64,000 bases of DNA, taken from contig NZ_BOSL01000001.1 of NCBI RefSeq assembly GCF_018403325.1, positions 372,001 to 436,000 of the forward strand, read 5' to 3'. The stretch is from Paenibacillus vini (GTDB taxonomy: Bacteria > Bacillota > Bacilli > Paenibacillales > Paenibacillaceae). Made by a program: the position numbers and the translations under genes. Positions 16,818 to 25,371 of the stretch are shown here, one piece after another. Position 1 is the stretch's first letter; every line of letters starts with the position of its first letter. The notes below the pieces were generated by a model. It was not told where the DNA came from. It was given only the letters and a program-made list of their open reading frames with translations, and searched no databases.

Positions 16818-17747
16818 ATGTCCCACAAGTCAGGAGCAAGCGGGAGTTATACGCTGTCCCGTAAAGCGAAATGGTTTTCATCGTGGAACAGTTATTTGTT
16901 TGTATTGCCTGCGTTAGTATTTATGGTGATTTTCATCGGCTTTCCGCTGATCTACAACCTGATCATGAGTTTTCAGAACGTCAACGTTTACAACTTGAGC
17001 GGGAAACATGATTTTATCGGTTTCGCCAATTACATGAAATCCTTAAAAGATCCCGTATTCTATACGGCTTTGCAAAATTCCGTCGTATTTACAGTGTTGA
17101 GCTTGTTCTTTCAATTTACAATCGGCTTTGCGCTCGCGTTGTTCTTTAATTTGAAATTTCCGGGACGCAATCTGTTCCGTTCCTTAATGCTGCTGGCCTG
17201 GATGCTGCCGGTGGTCATCAGCGGTACCGTGTTTCAGTGGATGATGTCCGGGGATTTCGGGGTCATCAACTATTTTCTCCAAACGTTAGGAATCATTGAC
17301 CATCCGATCAACTGGCTGAGCGAAGGAAGCACCGCATTGCTCGGTACGGTGGTAGCGAACATCTGGATCGGGATTCCGTTCAATATGATCATTCTGTTGT
17401 CCGGTCTGCAAGGCTTGCCCGACCACTTGTATGAAGCGGCCAAGCTGGACGGGGCCAACCGGCTCGTACAATTCCGGCACATTACCCTCCCGCTGATGCG
17501 CCCGACAATTCTCGTGCTGCTGATTCTGGGTATCATCAATACCTTCAAAGTGTTCGACCTGATTTTCATCATGACCTCGGGCGGGCCGGTAACGTCTTCG
17601 ACTGTACTGCCGATTTACGCGTATCAAATGTCCTTCACGACGCTTGAATTCAGTCAGGGCGCTTCGGTGTCGATGATCATGTTCTTGATTCTGATCGTCA
17701 TTTCCATCGTGTACCTGAGAATGTCCAGCAAAGAGGAGGTCCACTAA
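16818..17747 (+). CDS. Sugar ABC importer permease, MalF/UgpA type
   Basis: A 309-residue permease with six hydrophobic segments. The ATG at 16818 has AGGGGGAGAGG before it and is preferred to an in-frame ATG at 16752. The EAA loop for contact with the ATPase reads YEAAKLDGANRLVQFRHITLP. Forms a heterodimer with the next gene product. Its stop codon is directly followed by the ATG of that gene. Confidence 0.93.
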   Translation: MSHKSGASGSYTLSRKAKWFSSWNSYLFVLPALVFMVIFIGFPLIYNLIMSFQNVNVYNLSGKHDFIGFANYMKSLKDPVFYTALQNSVVFTVLSLFFQFTIGFALALFFNLKFPGRNLFRSLMLLAWMLPVVISGTVFQWMMSGDFGVINYFLQTLGIIDHPINWLSEGSTALLGTVVANIWIGIPFNMIILLSGLQGLPDHLYEAAKLDGANRLVQFRHITLPLMRPTILVLLILGIINTFKVFDLIFIMTSGGPVTSSTVLPIYAYQMSFTTLEFSQGASVSMIMFLILIVISIVYLRMSSKEEVH

Positions 17748-18581
17748 ATGACAAAGACAAAATGGCGTTCCGCCGGTGGAACCTTGATCGGCATTCTGAT
17801 TATGATCGTCTTTCTTTTCCCGGTATATTGGATGGTTAAAACCTCGGTCACGCCGGTTACGGAGCTTTATCACAATCCACCTCATATTTTGCCGGTCGCG
17901 GCTACGTTCGAATCGTATATCAACAACTTTGTCCGAAACCAGGACATGATCGGCTATATCGGAAACAGCTTCATTATCGCCGCGGGAACCATGATTCTGT
18001 CGCTGCTCCTGTCGGTTCCGGCAGCCTACGCTTTGGCACGGCTCTCCATTAAGGGGAAAGCGCTGATCATGATTTCGGTGCTGTCGATTCAAATGCTGCC
18101 GGGAATTATGATGGCGATGCCGCTCTATATCATGTTTTCCAAGGTCCAGCTGATCGACAATTTCGCTGGACTGATCTTTGCGGATTTAATTCACTCGCTG
18201 CCGTTTGCAATTATTACGCTCCGTCCGTTTTTCCTGGCTTTGCCGGGCGGGCTGGAGGAAGCGGCGAAGATCGACGGCTGCAACAAGTTCACCTCGTTTA
18301 CTAAAATCATCCTGCCGCTGGTAAAACCCGGCTTGATGACGGTCGGCGCCTTCTGCTTCCTGTTCGGGTGGGGAGACTTTATTTTCGCCCTGACGCTGAC
18401 CTCCAGCAACGAAGTTCGTCCGTTGACGCTCGGACTGTACCGCTTTATCGGGCAGTACGGCACTGAATGGAACAACCTGATGGCCGTGGCTACGCTGGCG
18501 GCTTTGCCGATCATCATCATCTTTGTGTCTATGCAGAAATATGTGGTCGGCGGCGTTACGGCCGGGGCCATGAAGGATTAA
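17748..18581 (+). CDS. Sugar ABC importer permease, MalG/UgpE type
   Basis: A 277-residue six-segment permease, partner of the preceding one. The EAA loop is EEAAKIDGCNKFTSFTKIIL. The gene begins at the base following the previous stop, so translation is coupled. No ATPase gene occurs in the locus; a shared MsmX-type ATPase encoded elsewhere is the usual solution in this phylum. Confidence 0.93.
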   Translation: MTKTKWRSAGGTLIGILIMIVFLFPVYWMVKTSVTPVTELYHNPPHILPVAATFESYINNFVRNQDMIGYIGNSFIIAAGTMILSLLLSVPAAYALARLSIKGKALIMISVLSIQMLPGIMMAMPLYIMFSKVQLIDNFAGLIFADLIHSLPFAIITLRPFFLALPGGLEEAAKIDGCNKFTSFTKIILPLVKPGLMTVGAFCFLFGWGDFIFALTLTSSNEVRPLTLGLYRFIGQYGTEWNNLMAVATLAALPIIIIFVSMQKYVVGGVTAGAMKD

Positions 18582-18621
18582 AGGCGGAATTGCACCGCCT
18601 GCCTATGAAAGGGGAGAGGGC

Positions 18622-19602
18622 ATGAAGCCTTTGGTATATATTGCGCGGGAATTGCCTGAGGAAGCGGCGGAGTTCCTGGAACAACATTGCGAATGCCGGT
18701 ATTGGCAAGGGCCGGGAGATATTACCGATGCCAAGCTGGCGGAGGAAGTCGGGGAGGCCGAAGGGCTGTTAGTGACGGGAACGCCGATTCATGAAAAGGT
18801 GCTCGCCGCCGGCCCCAACCTGAGAGTCGTAGCAAATTTGTCGGCGGGATATAACAACTTGGACTTACAGGCCCTAAAAGAACGGAGAATCGTAGCCACC
18901 CATACGCCTTACGTCTTGGACGATACGGTAGCCGACCTGGCGATGGCGTTACTCCTGGCGTCCGCCCGCAGAGTGCCGGAGCTCGACCGCTTGGTGAAGG
19001 CAGGACAATGGAAAAAGGGCATGGATGCGGAACTGTACGGATTGGATGTGCATCATAAACGGCTCGGCATCATCGGTATGGGCCGGATCGGCGAGGTGGT
19101 AGCCCGCCGGGCGAGCCTCGGTTTCGAAATGGATGTGGCGTACTACAACCGCCGGCGCAAGCCGGAAGCGGAGGAACGGCTTGGATTGACCTACTGCGGG
19201 CTGGAGGAATTGCTGAGCACCTCGGATTTCGTGCTCCTTCTAACCCCGCTGACGCCGGAGACCCGGCATTTGATGGATGAGGCGCAGTTCAAGCTCATGA
19301 AGCAAAATGCTGTTTTTATCAACGTTTCCCGCGGGGAGACGGTTCGGGAAGAAGCGCTCGTCAAAGCGCTTGAGGAGAAATGGATCGCAGGCGCGGGGCT
19401 GGACGTCTACGAGCAGGAGCCGGTTTCGCCGGACCATCCGCTTCTGCGGATGGACCATGTGGTAACCCTGCCGCATATCGGGTCGGCCACGGCCGAAACC
19501 CGGATCAATATGGCGATGTCCGCCGCAAAAAATCTGGTGAACGCACTGACCGGCCAATCGCCGCTGGATATTGTGCCGGAGCTTAGGCCGTATTTTTTAT
19601 AA
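18622..19602 (+). CDS. D-2-hydroxyacid dehydrogenase, GhrB/GyaR-like
   Basis: A 326-residue NAD(P)-dependent D-isomer-specific 2-hydroxyacid dehydrogenase, reducing glyoxylate, hydroxypyruvate or similar keto acids. The Rossmann motif is GIIGMGRIGEVVARR near residue 150, the substrate arginine lies in INVSRGETV, and the catalytic Glu/His pair is in EQEPVSPDHPL and LPHIGSAT. AAAGGGGAGAGG precedes the ATG. It sits between the importer permease and the alpha-xylosidase in one transcription unit, so it may handle an oxidised sugar fragment, but no pathway is obvious. Confidence 0.9.
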   Translation: MKPLVYIARELPEEAAEFLEQHCECRYWQGPGDITDAKLAEEVGEAEGLLVTGTPIHEKVLAAGPNLRVVANLSAGYNNLDLQALKERRIVATHTPYVLDDTVADLAMALLLASARRVPELDRLVKAGQWKKGMDAELYGLDVHHKRLGIIGMGRIGEVVARRASLGFEMDVAYYNRRRKPEAEERLGLTYCGLEELLSTSDFVLLLTPLTPETRHLMDEAQFKLMKQNAVFINVSRGETVREEALVKALEEKWIAGAGLDVYEQEPVSPDHPLLRMDHVVTLPHIGSATAETRINMAMSAAKNLVNALTGQSPLDIVPELRPYFL

Positions 19603-19630
19603 ATATATATAGACAGGTGGAGGAACAGGG

Positions 19631-21952
19631 ATGAAATTTACTGATGGGTATTGGCACGTAAGACCGGGGGTTACGCTCAACTATCCGGTGGAGGTTCGAA
19701 GCGTACGCACAACGCCGGAGCAACTGACCGTACTGGCTTCCTGCAAAAAAATCATCACGCGTGGCGACACGCTGAATACCGCGATTCTGACCGTCAACTA
19801 CACTTCCCCCATGCCGGACGTTATTGCGGTGGAACTGGTTCATCACAGCGGCAAGCTGCCTAAGGGGCCGGTATTTGAAAAGCATGTCGACGAAGGGGTA
19901 CAGGTATCGGTCGAAAATGGCGAGGAGATCGCAACTCTGACCAGCGGAAATCTTAGTATTGAGGTCCATAAGAACGAGGGCTGGAGCACGCATTTCATGT
20001 ACAATGGCAAGCGTCTGACCGGAAGCGGCTATAAGAGCCCTGGGCATATGAAAATGCCCGACCAATCCACCTACATTCGTGAACAGCTGGATTTGGGCGT
20101 AGGTGAATACATTTACGGGCTCGGCGAACGCTTTACACCGTTCGTGAAAAACGGGCAGGTCGTCGACCTGTGGAACGAAGATGGCGGAACGTGCAGTGAG
20201 CAGGCTTACAAGAACGTACCTTTCTATCTCTCCAACTATGGCTATGGCGTGTTCGTCGACCATCCGGAGCGCGTCTCCTATGAAGTGGCTTCGGAGGTCG
20301 TATCCAAGGTGCAGTTCAGTGTACCTGGCGAAACGTTAAAATATTATATCATCGGCGGTTCCAACCTGAAGGAAGTGCTGAACAACTATACCAAGCTGAC
20401 CGGAAAACCGGCGCTGCCGCCGGCCTGGTCTTATGGCCTGTGGCTGACGACGTCGTTTACGACCAGCTATGACGAGGGCACGGTAAACAGCTTCATCGAC
20501 GGCATGATCGAGCGCGACATTCCGCTGCACGTGTTCCACTTCGATTGCTTCTGGATGAAGGAGTTTCATTGGTGCGATTTTCAGTGGGACAAGGACGTGT
20601 TCCCGGATCCACAAGGCATGTTGAACCGCTTAAAAAGCAAGGGCCTGAACATCTCCGTCTGGATCAACTCCTACATCGCGCAGCAGTCGTACTTGTTCGA
20701 TGAAGGCAAGGAGAACGGCTATCTGGTGAAAACGAAGGACGGCGACGTCTGGCAATGGGATCGCTGGCAGGGCGGCATGGGGCTGGTCGACTTCACGAAC
20801 CCGGCCGCGGTACGCTGGTATCAGGACAAGCTGAGAGCGCTGATCGACATGGGCGTCGATTGCTTCAAGACCGACTTCGGCGAACGGATTCCGACGGACG
20901 TGGTTTATTTCGACGGCTCGGATCCGGTCAAGATGCACAACTATTACACGCATTTGTACAACAAAGCGGTGTTTGAAGTGCTGGAGGAGACAAAGGGGAA
21001 AAATGAAGCGATGGTGTTCGCCCGCTCGGCAACGGCAGGAGGACAGCAGTACCCGGTTCATTGGGGCGGCGACTGCTCGGCCACCTACAACTCCATGGCC
21101 GAAACGCTGCGCGGCGGTCTGTCGCTGGGTCTGTCGGGCTTCAGCTTCTGGAGCCACGACATCGGCGGCTTCGAGAGCACGGCCACCCCGGACCTGTACA
21201 AGCGCTGGTCCGCCTTCGGCCTGCTGTCCTCGCACAGCCGCCTGCACGGCAGCCAGTCCTACCGGGTGCCATGGCTGTTCGACGATGAAGCAAGCGACGT
21301 GCTGCGCCACTTCACGAAGCTGAAATCCACGCTGATGCCGTATCTGTACGGCACCAGCGTGGAAGCGACCCGGACGGGCGTGCCGGTCATGCGCGCCATG
21401 GTCCTGGAATTCCCGGGCGACGCGTCCTGCGAAACGCTGGACCGCCAGTATATGCTGGGCGACTCGCTTCTCGTCGCCCCGATCTTCAACGACGAAGGCA
21501 CGGCCAAGTATTATTTGCCGGAAGGCCGGTGGACCAACTTCTTGAGCGGCACAGTTACGGAAGGCGGCCGCTGGGTGCAGGAGCGGCATGATTACTTCAG
21601 CCTGCCGCTGATGGTCCGCCCGGGCAGTCTGATCGCGGTGGGCGCGAACGATCTGCGGCCGGACTACGATTACGCCGATGGCGTGGCCTTGCATCTGTTT
21701 CAGCTCGGCGACGGCGAGACGGCATCCGCTTCCGTATGCAACGCTAAAGGCGAGCATGAACTGGAAGTAAAGGTGACCTGTCAGGGAGGCAAGATGACGG
21801 TTACCGCTGAGGGAGCGGATAAACCGTGGGAGCTGGTGCTTCGCGGTATCACCAAAGTATCGACCGTTGACGGCGGTAAGGCTTCCGAGGATGCGGCTGG
21901 CGTGATCATCGCCGCGGACCATGGCGCACGCGAGCTGAGCATCGAACTGTAA
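19631..21952 (+). CDS. yicI: Alpha-xylosidase, GH31
   Basis: A 773-residue cytosolic GH31 enzyme that releases alpha-linked xylose from the non-reducing end of xyloglucan fragments such as isoprimeverose. Length and N-terminus (MKFTDGYWHVRPGV) match the YicI subgroup. The nucleophile is Asp415 in FKTDFGER and the acid/base is Asp481 in HWGGDCSATY; GLGERF and the LWLTTSFTTSYDE loop with FDCFWM are also typical of alpha-xylosidases rather than alpha-glucosidases. No signal peptide, so the substrate must be imported, which fits the ABC importer upstream. AGGTGGAGG precedes the ATG. A terminator ends the unit. Confidence 0.95.
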   Translation: MKFTDGYWHVRPGVTLNYPVEVRSVRTTPEQLTVLASCKKIITRGDTLNTAILTVNYTSPMPDVIAVELVHHSGKLPKGPVFEKHVDEGVQVSVENGEEIATLTSGNLSIEVHKNEGWSTHFMYNGKRLTGSGYKSPGHMKMPDQSTYIREQLDLGVGEYIYGLGERFTPFVKNGQVVDLWNEDGGTCSEQAYKNVPFYLSNYGYGVFVDHPERVSYEVASEVVSKVQFSVPGETLKYYIIGGSNLKEVLNNYTKLTGKPALPPAWSYGLWLTTSFTTSYDEGTVNSFIDGMIERDIPLHVFHFDCFWMKEFHWCDFQWDKDVFPDPQGMLNRLKSKGLNISVWINSYIAQQSYLFDEGKENGYLVKTKDGDVWQWDRWQGGMGLVDFTNPAAVRWYQDKLRALIDMGVDCFKTDFGERIPTDVVYFDGSDPVKMHNYYTHLYNKAVFEVLEETKGKNEAMVFARSATAGGQQYPVHWGGDCSATYNSMAETLRGGLSLGLSGFSFWSHDIGGFESTATPDLYKRWSAFGLLSSHSRLHGSQSYRVPWLFDDEASDVLRHFTKLKSTLMPYLYGTSVEATRTGVPVMRAMVLEFPGDASCETLDRQYMLGDSLLVAPIFNDEGTAKYYLPEGRWTNFLSGTVTEGGRWVQERHDYFSLPLMVRPGSLIAVGANDLRPDYDYADGVALHLFQLGDGETASASVCNAKGEHELEVKVTCQGGKMTVTAEGADKPWELVLRGITKVSTVDGGKASEDAAGVIIAADHGARELSIEL

Positions 21953-21991
21953 ACTTGGCTAGTAGGCGTTGGCTAATCAAGCTAAATAAAG

Positions 21992-22031
21992 ACAGGGTTG
22001 CCTTGCGGGTTAAAGGCGGCCCTGTTTTTTT
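21992..22031 (+). terminator. Intrinsic terminator after alpha-xylosidase gene
   Basis: Stem ACAGGGTTGCC / GGCGGCCCTGT with a T-rich tail of seven T; ends the importer-glycosidase transcription unit. Confidence 0.85.
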
Positions 22032-22075
22032 GGGATTTAAGGAGGCGGAAGCTCCTGATATTGTTCCAACAGTCC

Positions 22076-22267
22076 AAATAACTGTTGAACCTACAGTTAT
22101 TTTTCGGCCCGACGGCCAGAACTCGAAATTAACTGTAAAACCTCCATCTAATTTCAAGGTTTTAGCGGGTATAAGGCCATTTTCACAAAATTAACTGTAG
22201 TTTTTCCAGCTAAATGCTGCAAATAAGCCGATTGGGCTTAAATTACTGTAGGTTATACAGTTAATTA
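22076..22267. repeat. Four-palindrome repeat array, family A, copy 4
   Basis: Palindromes start at 22076, 22127, 22189 and 22240 (steps 51, 62, 51). Units 1-2 and 3-4 are in opposite loop orientation. Close relative of the copy at 13518; together the two copies bracket the LacI-importer-xylosidase block in the same orientation. Confidence 0.88.
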
Positions 22268-22285
22268 GTTGCGCTGGGTAGATAA

Positions 22286-22452
22286 AGTAACTTTAACCCC
22301 GGAAGAAGCAACTTAGACACGCCTATCAGCAGTTGAGCAAGTAGGCAGTAACAGAATCGCAGGAATAGAAGCAACTATAACCCCCGGAAGAAGCAACTCT
22401 GCCACCCAAGCAGATGGAACGATGAAAAATAACTGTGCCGCAAGGTAACGGG
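22286..22452. repeat. Diverged tandem repeat after family A copy 4
   Basis: Two imperfect copies of about 84 bases starting AGTAACTTTAACCCC (22286) and AGCAACTATAACCCC (22370), both with GGAAGAAGCAACT. The opening is the same as in the 82-bp repeat at 13725, so array and tandem repeat travel together. Confidence 0.75.
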
Positions 22453-22548
22453 TTCTGATTTTCAAGCGATTTAAGTGATGGATCGAGACAGGGGCGAGCG
22501 CGCGCCAATAAGCGGATTTTACCCCTATCCAGACTTCCGGGATGAAGA

Positions 22549-22571
22549 TACAATTTGTGTAAACGTTTCAA
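22549..22571 (+). promoter_or_regulatory. Possible -10 box and LacI/CcpA-like operator
   Basis: TACAAT (22549-22554) could be a -10 element of the hexosaminidase gene; four bases later TGTAAACGTTTCAA (22558-22571) has the AAACGTTT core seen in LacI/CcpA-family sites. It is one base short of the cre consensus, so the assignment is tentative. Confidence 0.35.
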
Positions 22572-22589
22572 TACGAGGAGGAAGAACGA

Positions 22590-24500
22590 ATGAAGCTTCA
22601 TTTTACCGGGGACGTGGCAGGGCTGTTGCCAGGCATCCGGGAGCTTTCGCAGGAGTTGTCGTTCATTGAAGCCGGAGACGGGCAGCAGATCCAAGTGGAG
22701 CTGTCGGCCGGGGGGCTGGAGGTTGGGCTCGAAGATGGAGCGGCGTACATACGCTATGCGCAGAAACATCAATTTTTCCGTGGGCTCGGATTGCTTGTGC
22801 AGTATGGGCGGAACGGAAGACCTTTTCATATAAAAGAGGAGCAGCATTTTGACACGATCGGGCCGATGTTCGATTTATCCCGCAACGGCGTGTTGACGGT
22901 GGACAGCTTCAAATTTATGCTGCGCAAAATGGCCCTGATGGGCCTGAATTCGGTCATGCTGTATATGGAGGATACCTACGAAATCGAGGGCGAGCCTTAC
23001 TTTGGCTATATGCGGGGACGGTATTCGCAGGCCGAGCTCCGGGAAATCGACGATTATGCGGACCAGTTCGGCATCGAGGCTTTTCCGAGCATTCAGACGC
23101 TGGCGCATTTGGAGGAATTTCTGAAATGGGAGCCGGTATCGAAGTATAAAGATACAAAAGGGGCGCTCCTGGTTGGCGATGAAGCGGTGGAGCGACTGAT
23201 CGTGAATATGCTGGAGGCGGCAAGCGCGCCGTTCCGGAGCCGTAAGATTCATGTCGGTATGGATGAAGCCGAAGAGCTGGGCCGGGGAAAATACTTGGAC
23301 CGGAACGGTTACCAATCCCGGTTCGATATTATGGCGGGACATCTGGAGCGTGTGCTTGAAGCCGCGCGCAGCCGCGGCCTAAAGCCGATGATGTGGAGCG
23401 ACATGTTCCTCAAGTTCGCCTCGGCCGACGGCACCGAGCACTACGATGCCGAGACACCGATTCCGGAGGAAATGGCCCGCCGCATTCCTAAGGATGTGGA
23501 CATGGTCTACTGGGATTACGCGCATCAGGAGCAGGAGGATTATGAAAAGCTGATCGCCAAGCATAAGCCGCTCGGCTGCAATCTCGTGTTTGCCGGCGCC
23601 GTATGGGTATTCAACACCTTCGGAGTCAACTACGGTCTCTCGCTGAACGCGACCGATGCCGCGTTGCAGGTCTGCAAGAGAGAGGGCATCCGTGAGGTGT
23701 ACGCGACCATGTGGGGCGACGACGGCATGGAAAGCAATCCGTTAGGGGCGCTGCTGGGCTTGCAGTTTTATGCGGAGCATGCGTATTCGGCCGGGAAGCC
23801 GGCCTGGGAGCAGGTAGCGGAGCGAGTCAAGTTCTGTACGGGGATCGATGCCGAGACGTTCCTGAAGCTGAAGGATCTCGACGAGACTCCGGGAGCGGAG
23901 CCGAATAATCGGAAGCAGAGTAATCCTTCGAAGTTCTTGCTGTACCAAGACGTGCTGTTGGGCTTGTTTGACAAGCAGATCGAAGGGCTGGACATGTCCG
24001 CCCACTATGCAAAGCTGGAGCAGGACATCCGGGACCGGAGGACGATGGACGCGGAGCTGGATTACATCTTTGAGGTGCCGGAGAAATTGTGTGCGGTGTT
24101 GAAGCGAAAAAGTGAGATCGGCATCGAGCTGAAGCGGGCTTACGACGCGGGGGATTGCGCGGAGCTGAAAGCGATCGCGGAAGAGGTGCTCCCGGCCATC
24201 GCGGAGGCGGTGAAGGAGCTCCGGGCCGCGCATCGGAGTCAGTGGCTGCGCATGTTCAAGCCGTTTGGCTGGGAAGTGCTCGACATCCGCTACGGCGGGG
24301 TCTTGACTCGGCTGGATACGGCGGCAGTTCGGCTGCTTGATTATGTGGAAGGGCGGATTGGGCGAATCGAAGAGCTGGAGCAAGAACGTCTGGTGTACAG
24401 CTCGGTCAACCGCTTCAATCAAAAAGGAGCGGGCTGGTGCAGCTATTATTATCGGATGGCCTCGCCTAACGTATTTTTCCACGTTCTGAATCCGTTCTGA
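22590..24500 (+). CDS. GH20 beta-N-acetylhexosaminidase, intracellular
   Basis: A 636-residue GH20-family enzyme, expected to remove beta-linked GlcNAc or GalNAc by substrate-assisted catalysis. The family signature H-x-G-x-D-E is at 221-226 (HVGMDE), with Asp225 as stabiliser and Glu226 as acid/base, after an N-terminal GH20b-like domain (residues 1-85) and the barrel start DTIGPMFDLSRNG. The C-terminal 200 residues are alpha-helical. No signal peptide, so it acts on imported sugars. A very good ribosome site (GAGGAGGAAG) precedes the ATG. It is separated from the xylosidase unit by a terminator and a repeat array and seems to be its own transcription unit. Confidence 0.9.
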   Translation: MKLHFTGDVAGLLPGIRELSQELSFIEAGDGQQIQVELSAGGLEVGLEDGAAYIRYAQKHQFFRGLGLLVQYGRNGRPFHIKEEQHFDTIGPMFDLSRNGVLTVDSFKFMLRKMALMGLNSVMLYMEDTYEIEGEPYFGYMRGRYSQAELREIDDYADQFGIEAFPSIQTLAHLEEFLKWEPVSKYKDTKGALLVGDEAVERLIVNMLEAASAPFRSRKIHVGMDEAEELGRGKYLDRNGYQSRFDIMAGHLERVLEAARSRGLKPMMWSDMFLKFASADGTEHYDAETPIPEEMARRIPKDVDMVYWDYAHQEQEDYEKLIAKHKPLGCNLVFAGAVWVFNTFGVNYGLSLNATDAALQVCKREGIREVYATMWGDDGMESNPLGALLGLQFYAEHAYSAGKPAWEQVAERVKFCTGIDAETFLKLKDLDETPGAEPNNRKQSNPSKFLLYQDVLLGLFDKQIEGLDMSAHYAKLEQDIRDRRTMDAELDYIFEVPEKLCAVLKRKSEIGIELKRAYDAGDCAELKAIAEEVLPAIAEAVKELRAAHRSQWLRMFKPFGWEVLDIRYGGVLTRLDTAAVRLLDYVEGRIGRIEELEQERLVYSSVNRFNQKGAGWCSYYYRMASPNVFFHVLNPF

Positions 24501-24524
24501 TCTTGTTAGTGATTCGGACATAAC

Positions 24525-24567
24525 AAAAGACCGATCCGTTTGAAACGGAATCGGTCTTTTTGTTTTG
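24525..24567 (+). terminator. Intrinsic terminator after GH20 gene
   Basis: Stem AAAAGACCGATCCGTTT / ACGGAATCGGTCTTTT with a short GAA loop and T-rich tail. Probably also serves the convergent membrane-protein gene. Confidence 0.88.
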
Positions 24568-24607
24568 GCTAGACTTTCTAGACAACTAAGTATGTACTAG
24601 ACGCTGC

Positions 24608-24988
24608 TTAAGCTGCGAAATTGTTGTGCGGCGGAAACGGATCGTTAAGCCGGTATGTAGTGCTGCTGGAATAGCCCCATACGAGCCATTGAATCGCGTA
24701 AACAATCGGCAGGAAGATGCAGAACAGGACGTGAGCGCCGTTCTTGCCGAATGCATTCAGCAGTTTCACTTGCCAGATGATCTGGAATACGAAATTGGCG
24801 ACGGGAACGAGCAGCATCAACACCCACCAGCCGCTTTGCTTGATCAACCGAAGCTGCAGGATGTTGCTCAGCACCGGGACGAAAGCAAACCAGGCGATAT
24901 GGTCCAGTCCCGCCTTCTTGGCCAGAGAGAAATAAGCGCCGGCAAACAAAACATAGAGTGCCAGAATGAGTAAAACAACAAACCACAT
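24608..24988 (-). CDS. Small DUF5684-like membrane protein
   Basis: A 126-residue protein with four hydrophobic segments; the arrangement YFSLAKKAGLDHIAWFAFVPVL and LIKQSGWWVLMLLVPVANF fits the DUF5684/signal-peptidase-I-associated small membrane family. Function unknown. AAGGAGGA stands eight bases before the ATG. Single gene, convergent with the hexosaminidase. Confidence 0.75.
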   Translation of the reverse strand: MWFVVLLILALYVLFAGAYFSLAKKAGLDHIAWFAFVPVLSNILQLRLIKQSGWWVLMLLVPVANFVFQIIWQVKLLNAFGKNGAHVLFCIFLPIVYAIQWLVWGYSSSTTYRLNDPFPPHNNFAA

Positions 24989-25148
24989 ACAAAAAATCCT
25001 CCTTCAAAAATGTTTGGAAAATAGTCAAATCCTTCAACCTTATTCGACAGGTTTTTTTGAATTCCTCTTATTTAAATGAAGGAATTTTAATATTCATATG
25101 AATCGGAGTCCATTCTAATGACACAGCCTCCCGTCTCGCTAGATGAAG

Positions 25149-25348
25149 AAATAAGGGCCCTTCAGGGCGCTATTTGCTTGATGATCAGCGAGTGGTGGAA
25201 AATAGCGGACTTTCAGGGCCTTATTTCGCAGATATGGAGCCCTCAAAGACGATTATTAGCAAAATATAAATAAATAAGGCCCAAAAGGACCTTATTTTCG
25301 GGTGATGTTCAGATTTCATGGAAATAAGGGCCAGTATGGACCTTATGG
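25149..25348. repeat. Four-palindrome repeat array, family B
   Basis: Four imperfect palindromes of 26-27 bases start at 25149, 25200, 25272 and 25322 (steps 51, 72, 50). The ends are AAATAAGG and CCTTATTT, the cores are GGGCC-rich, hence unrelated in sequence to family A but of the same unit length and nearly the same geometry. It fills the 383-base gap between the small membrane protein and the MFS gene; nothing else is seen there. Confidence 0.8.
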
Positions 25349-25371
25349 CCGGGGGGGAACAAATTTAACTT

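Noticed and set aside
20630-21922. 430-codon frame antisense to the alpha-xylosidase
   Set aside because: Product of high-GC third positions; sense strand has complete GH31 motifs.
22558-22571. CcpA cre site before the hexosaminidase gene
   Set aside because: TGTAAACGTTTCAA lacks the correct length of the right half; kept only as a low-confidence LacI-type site.
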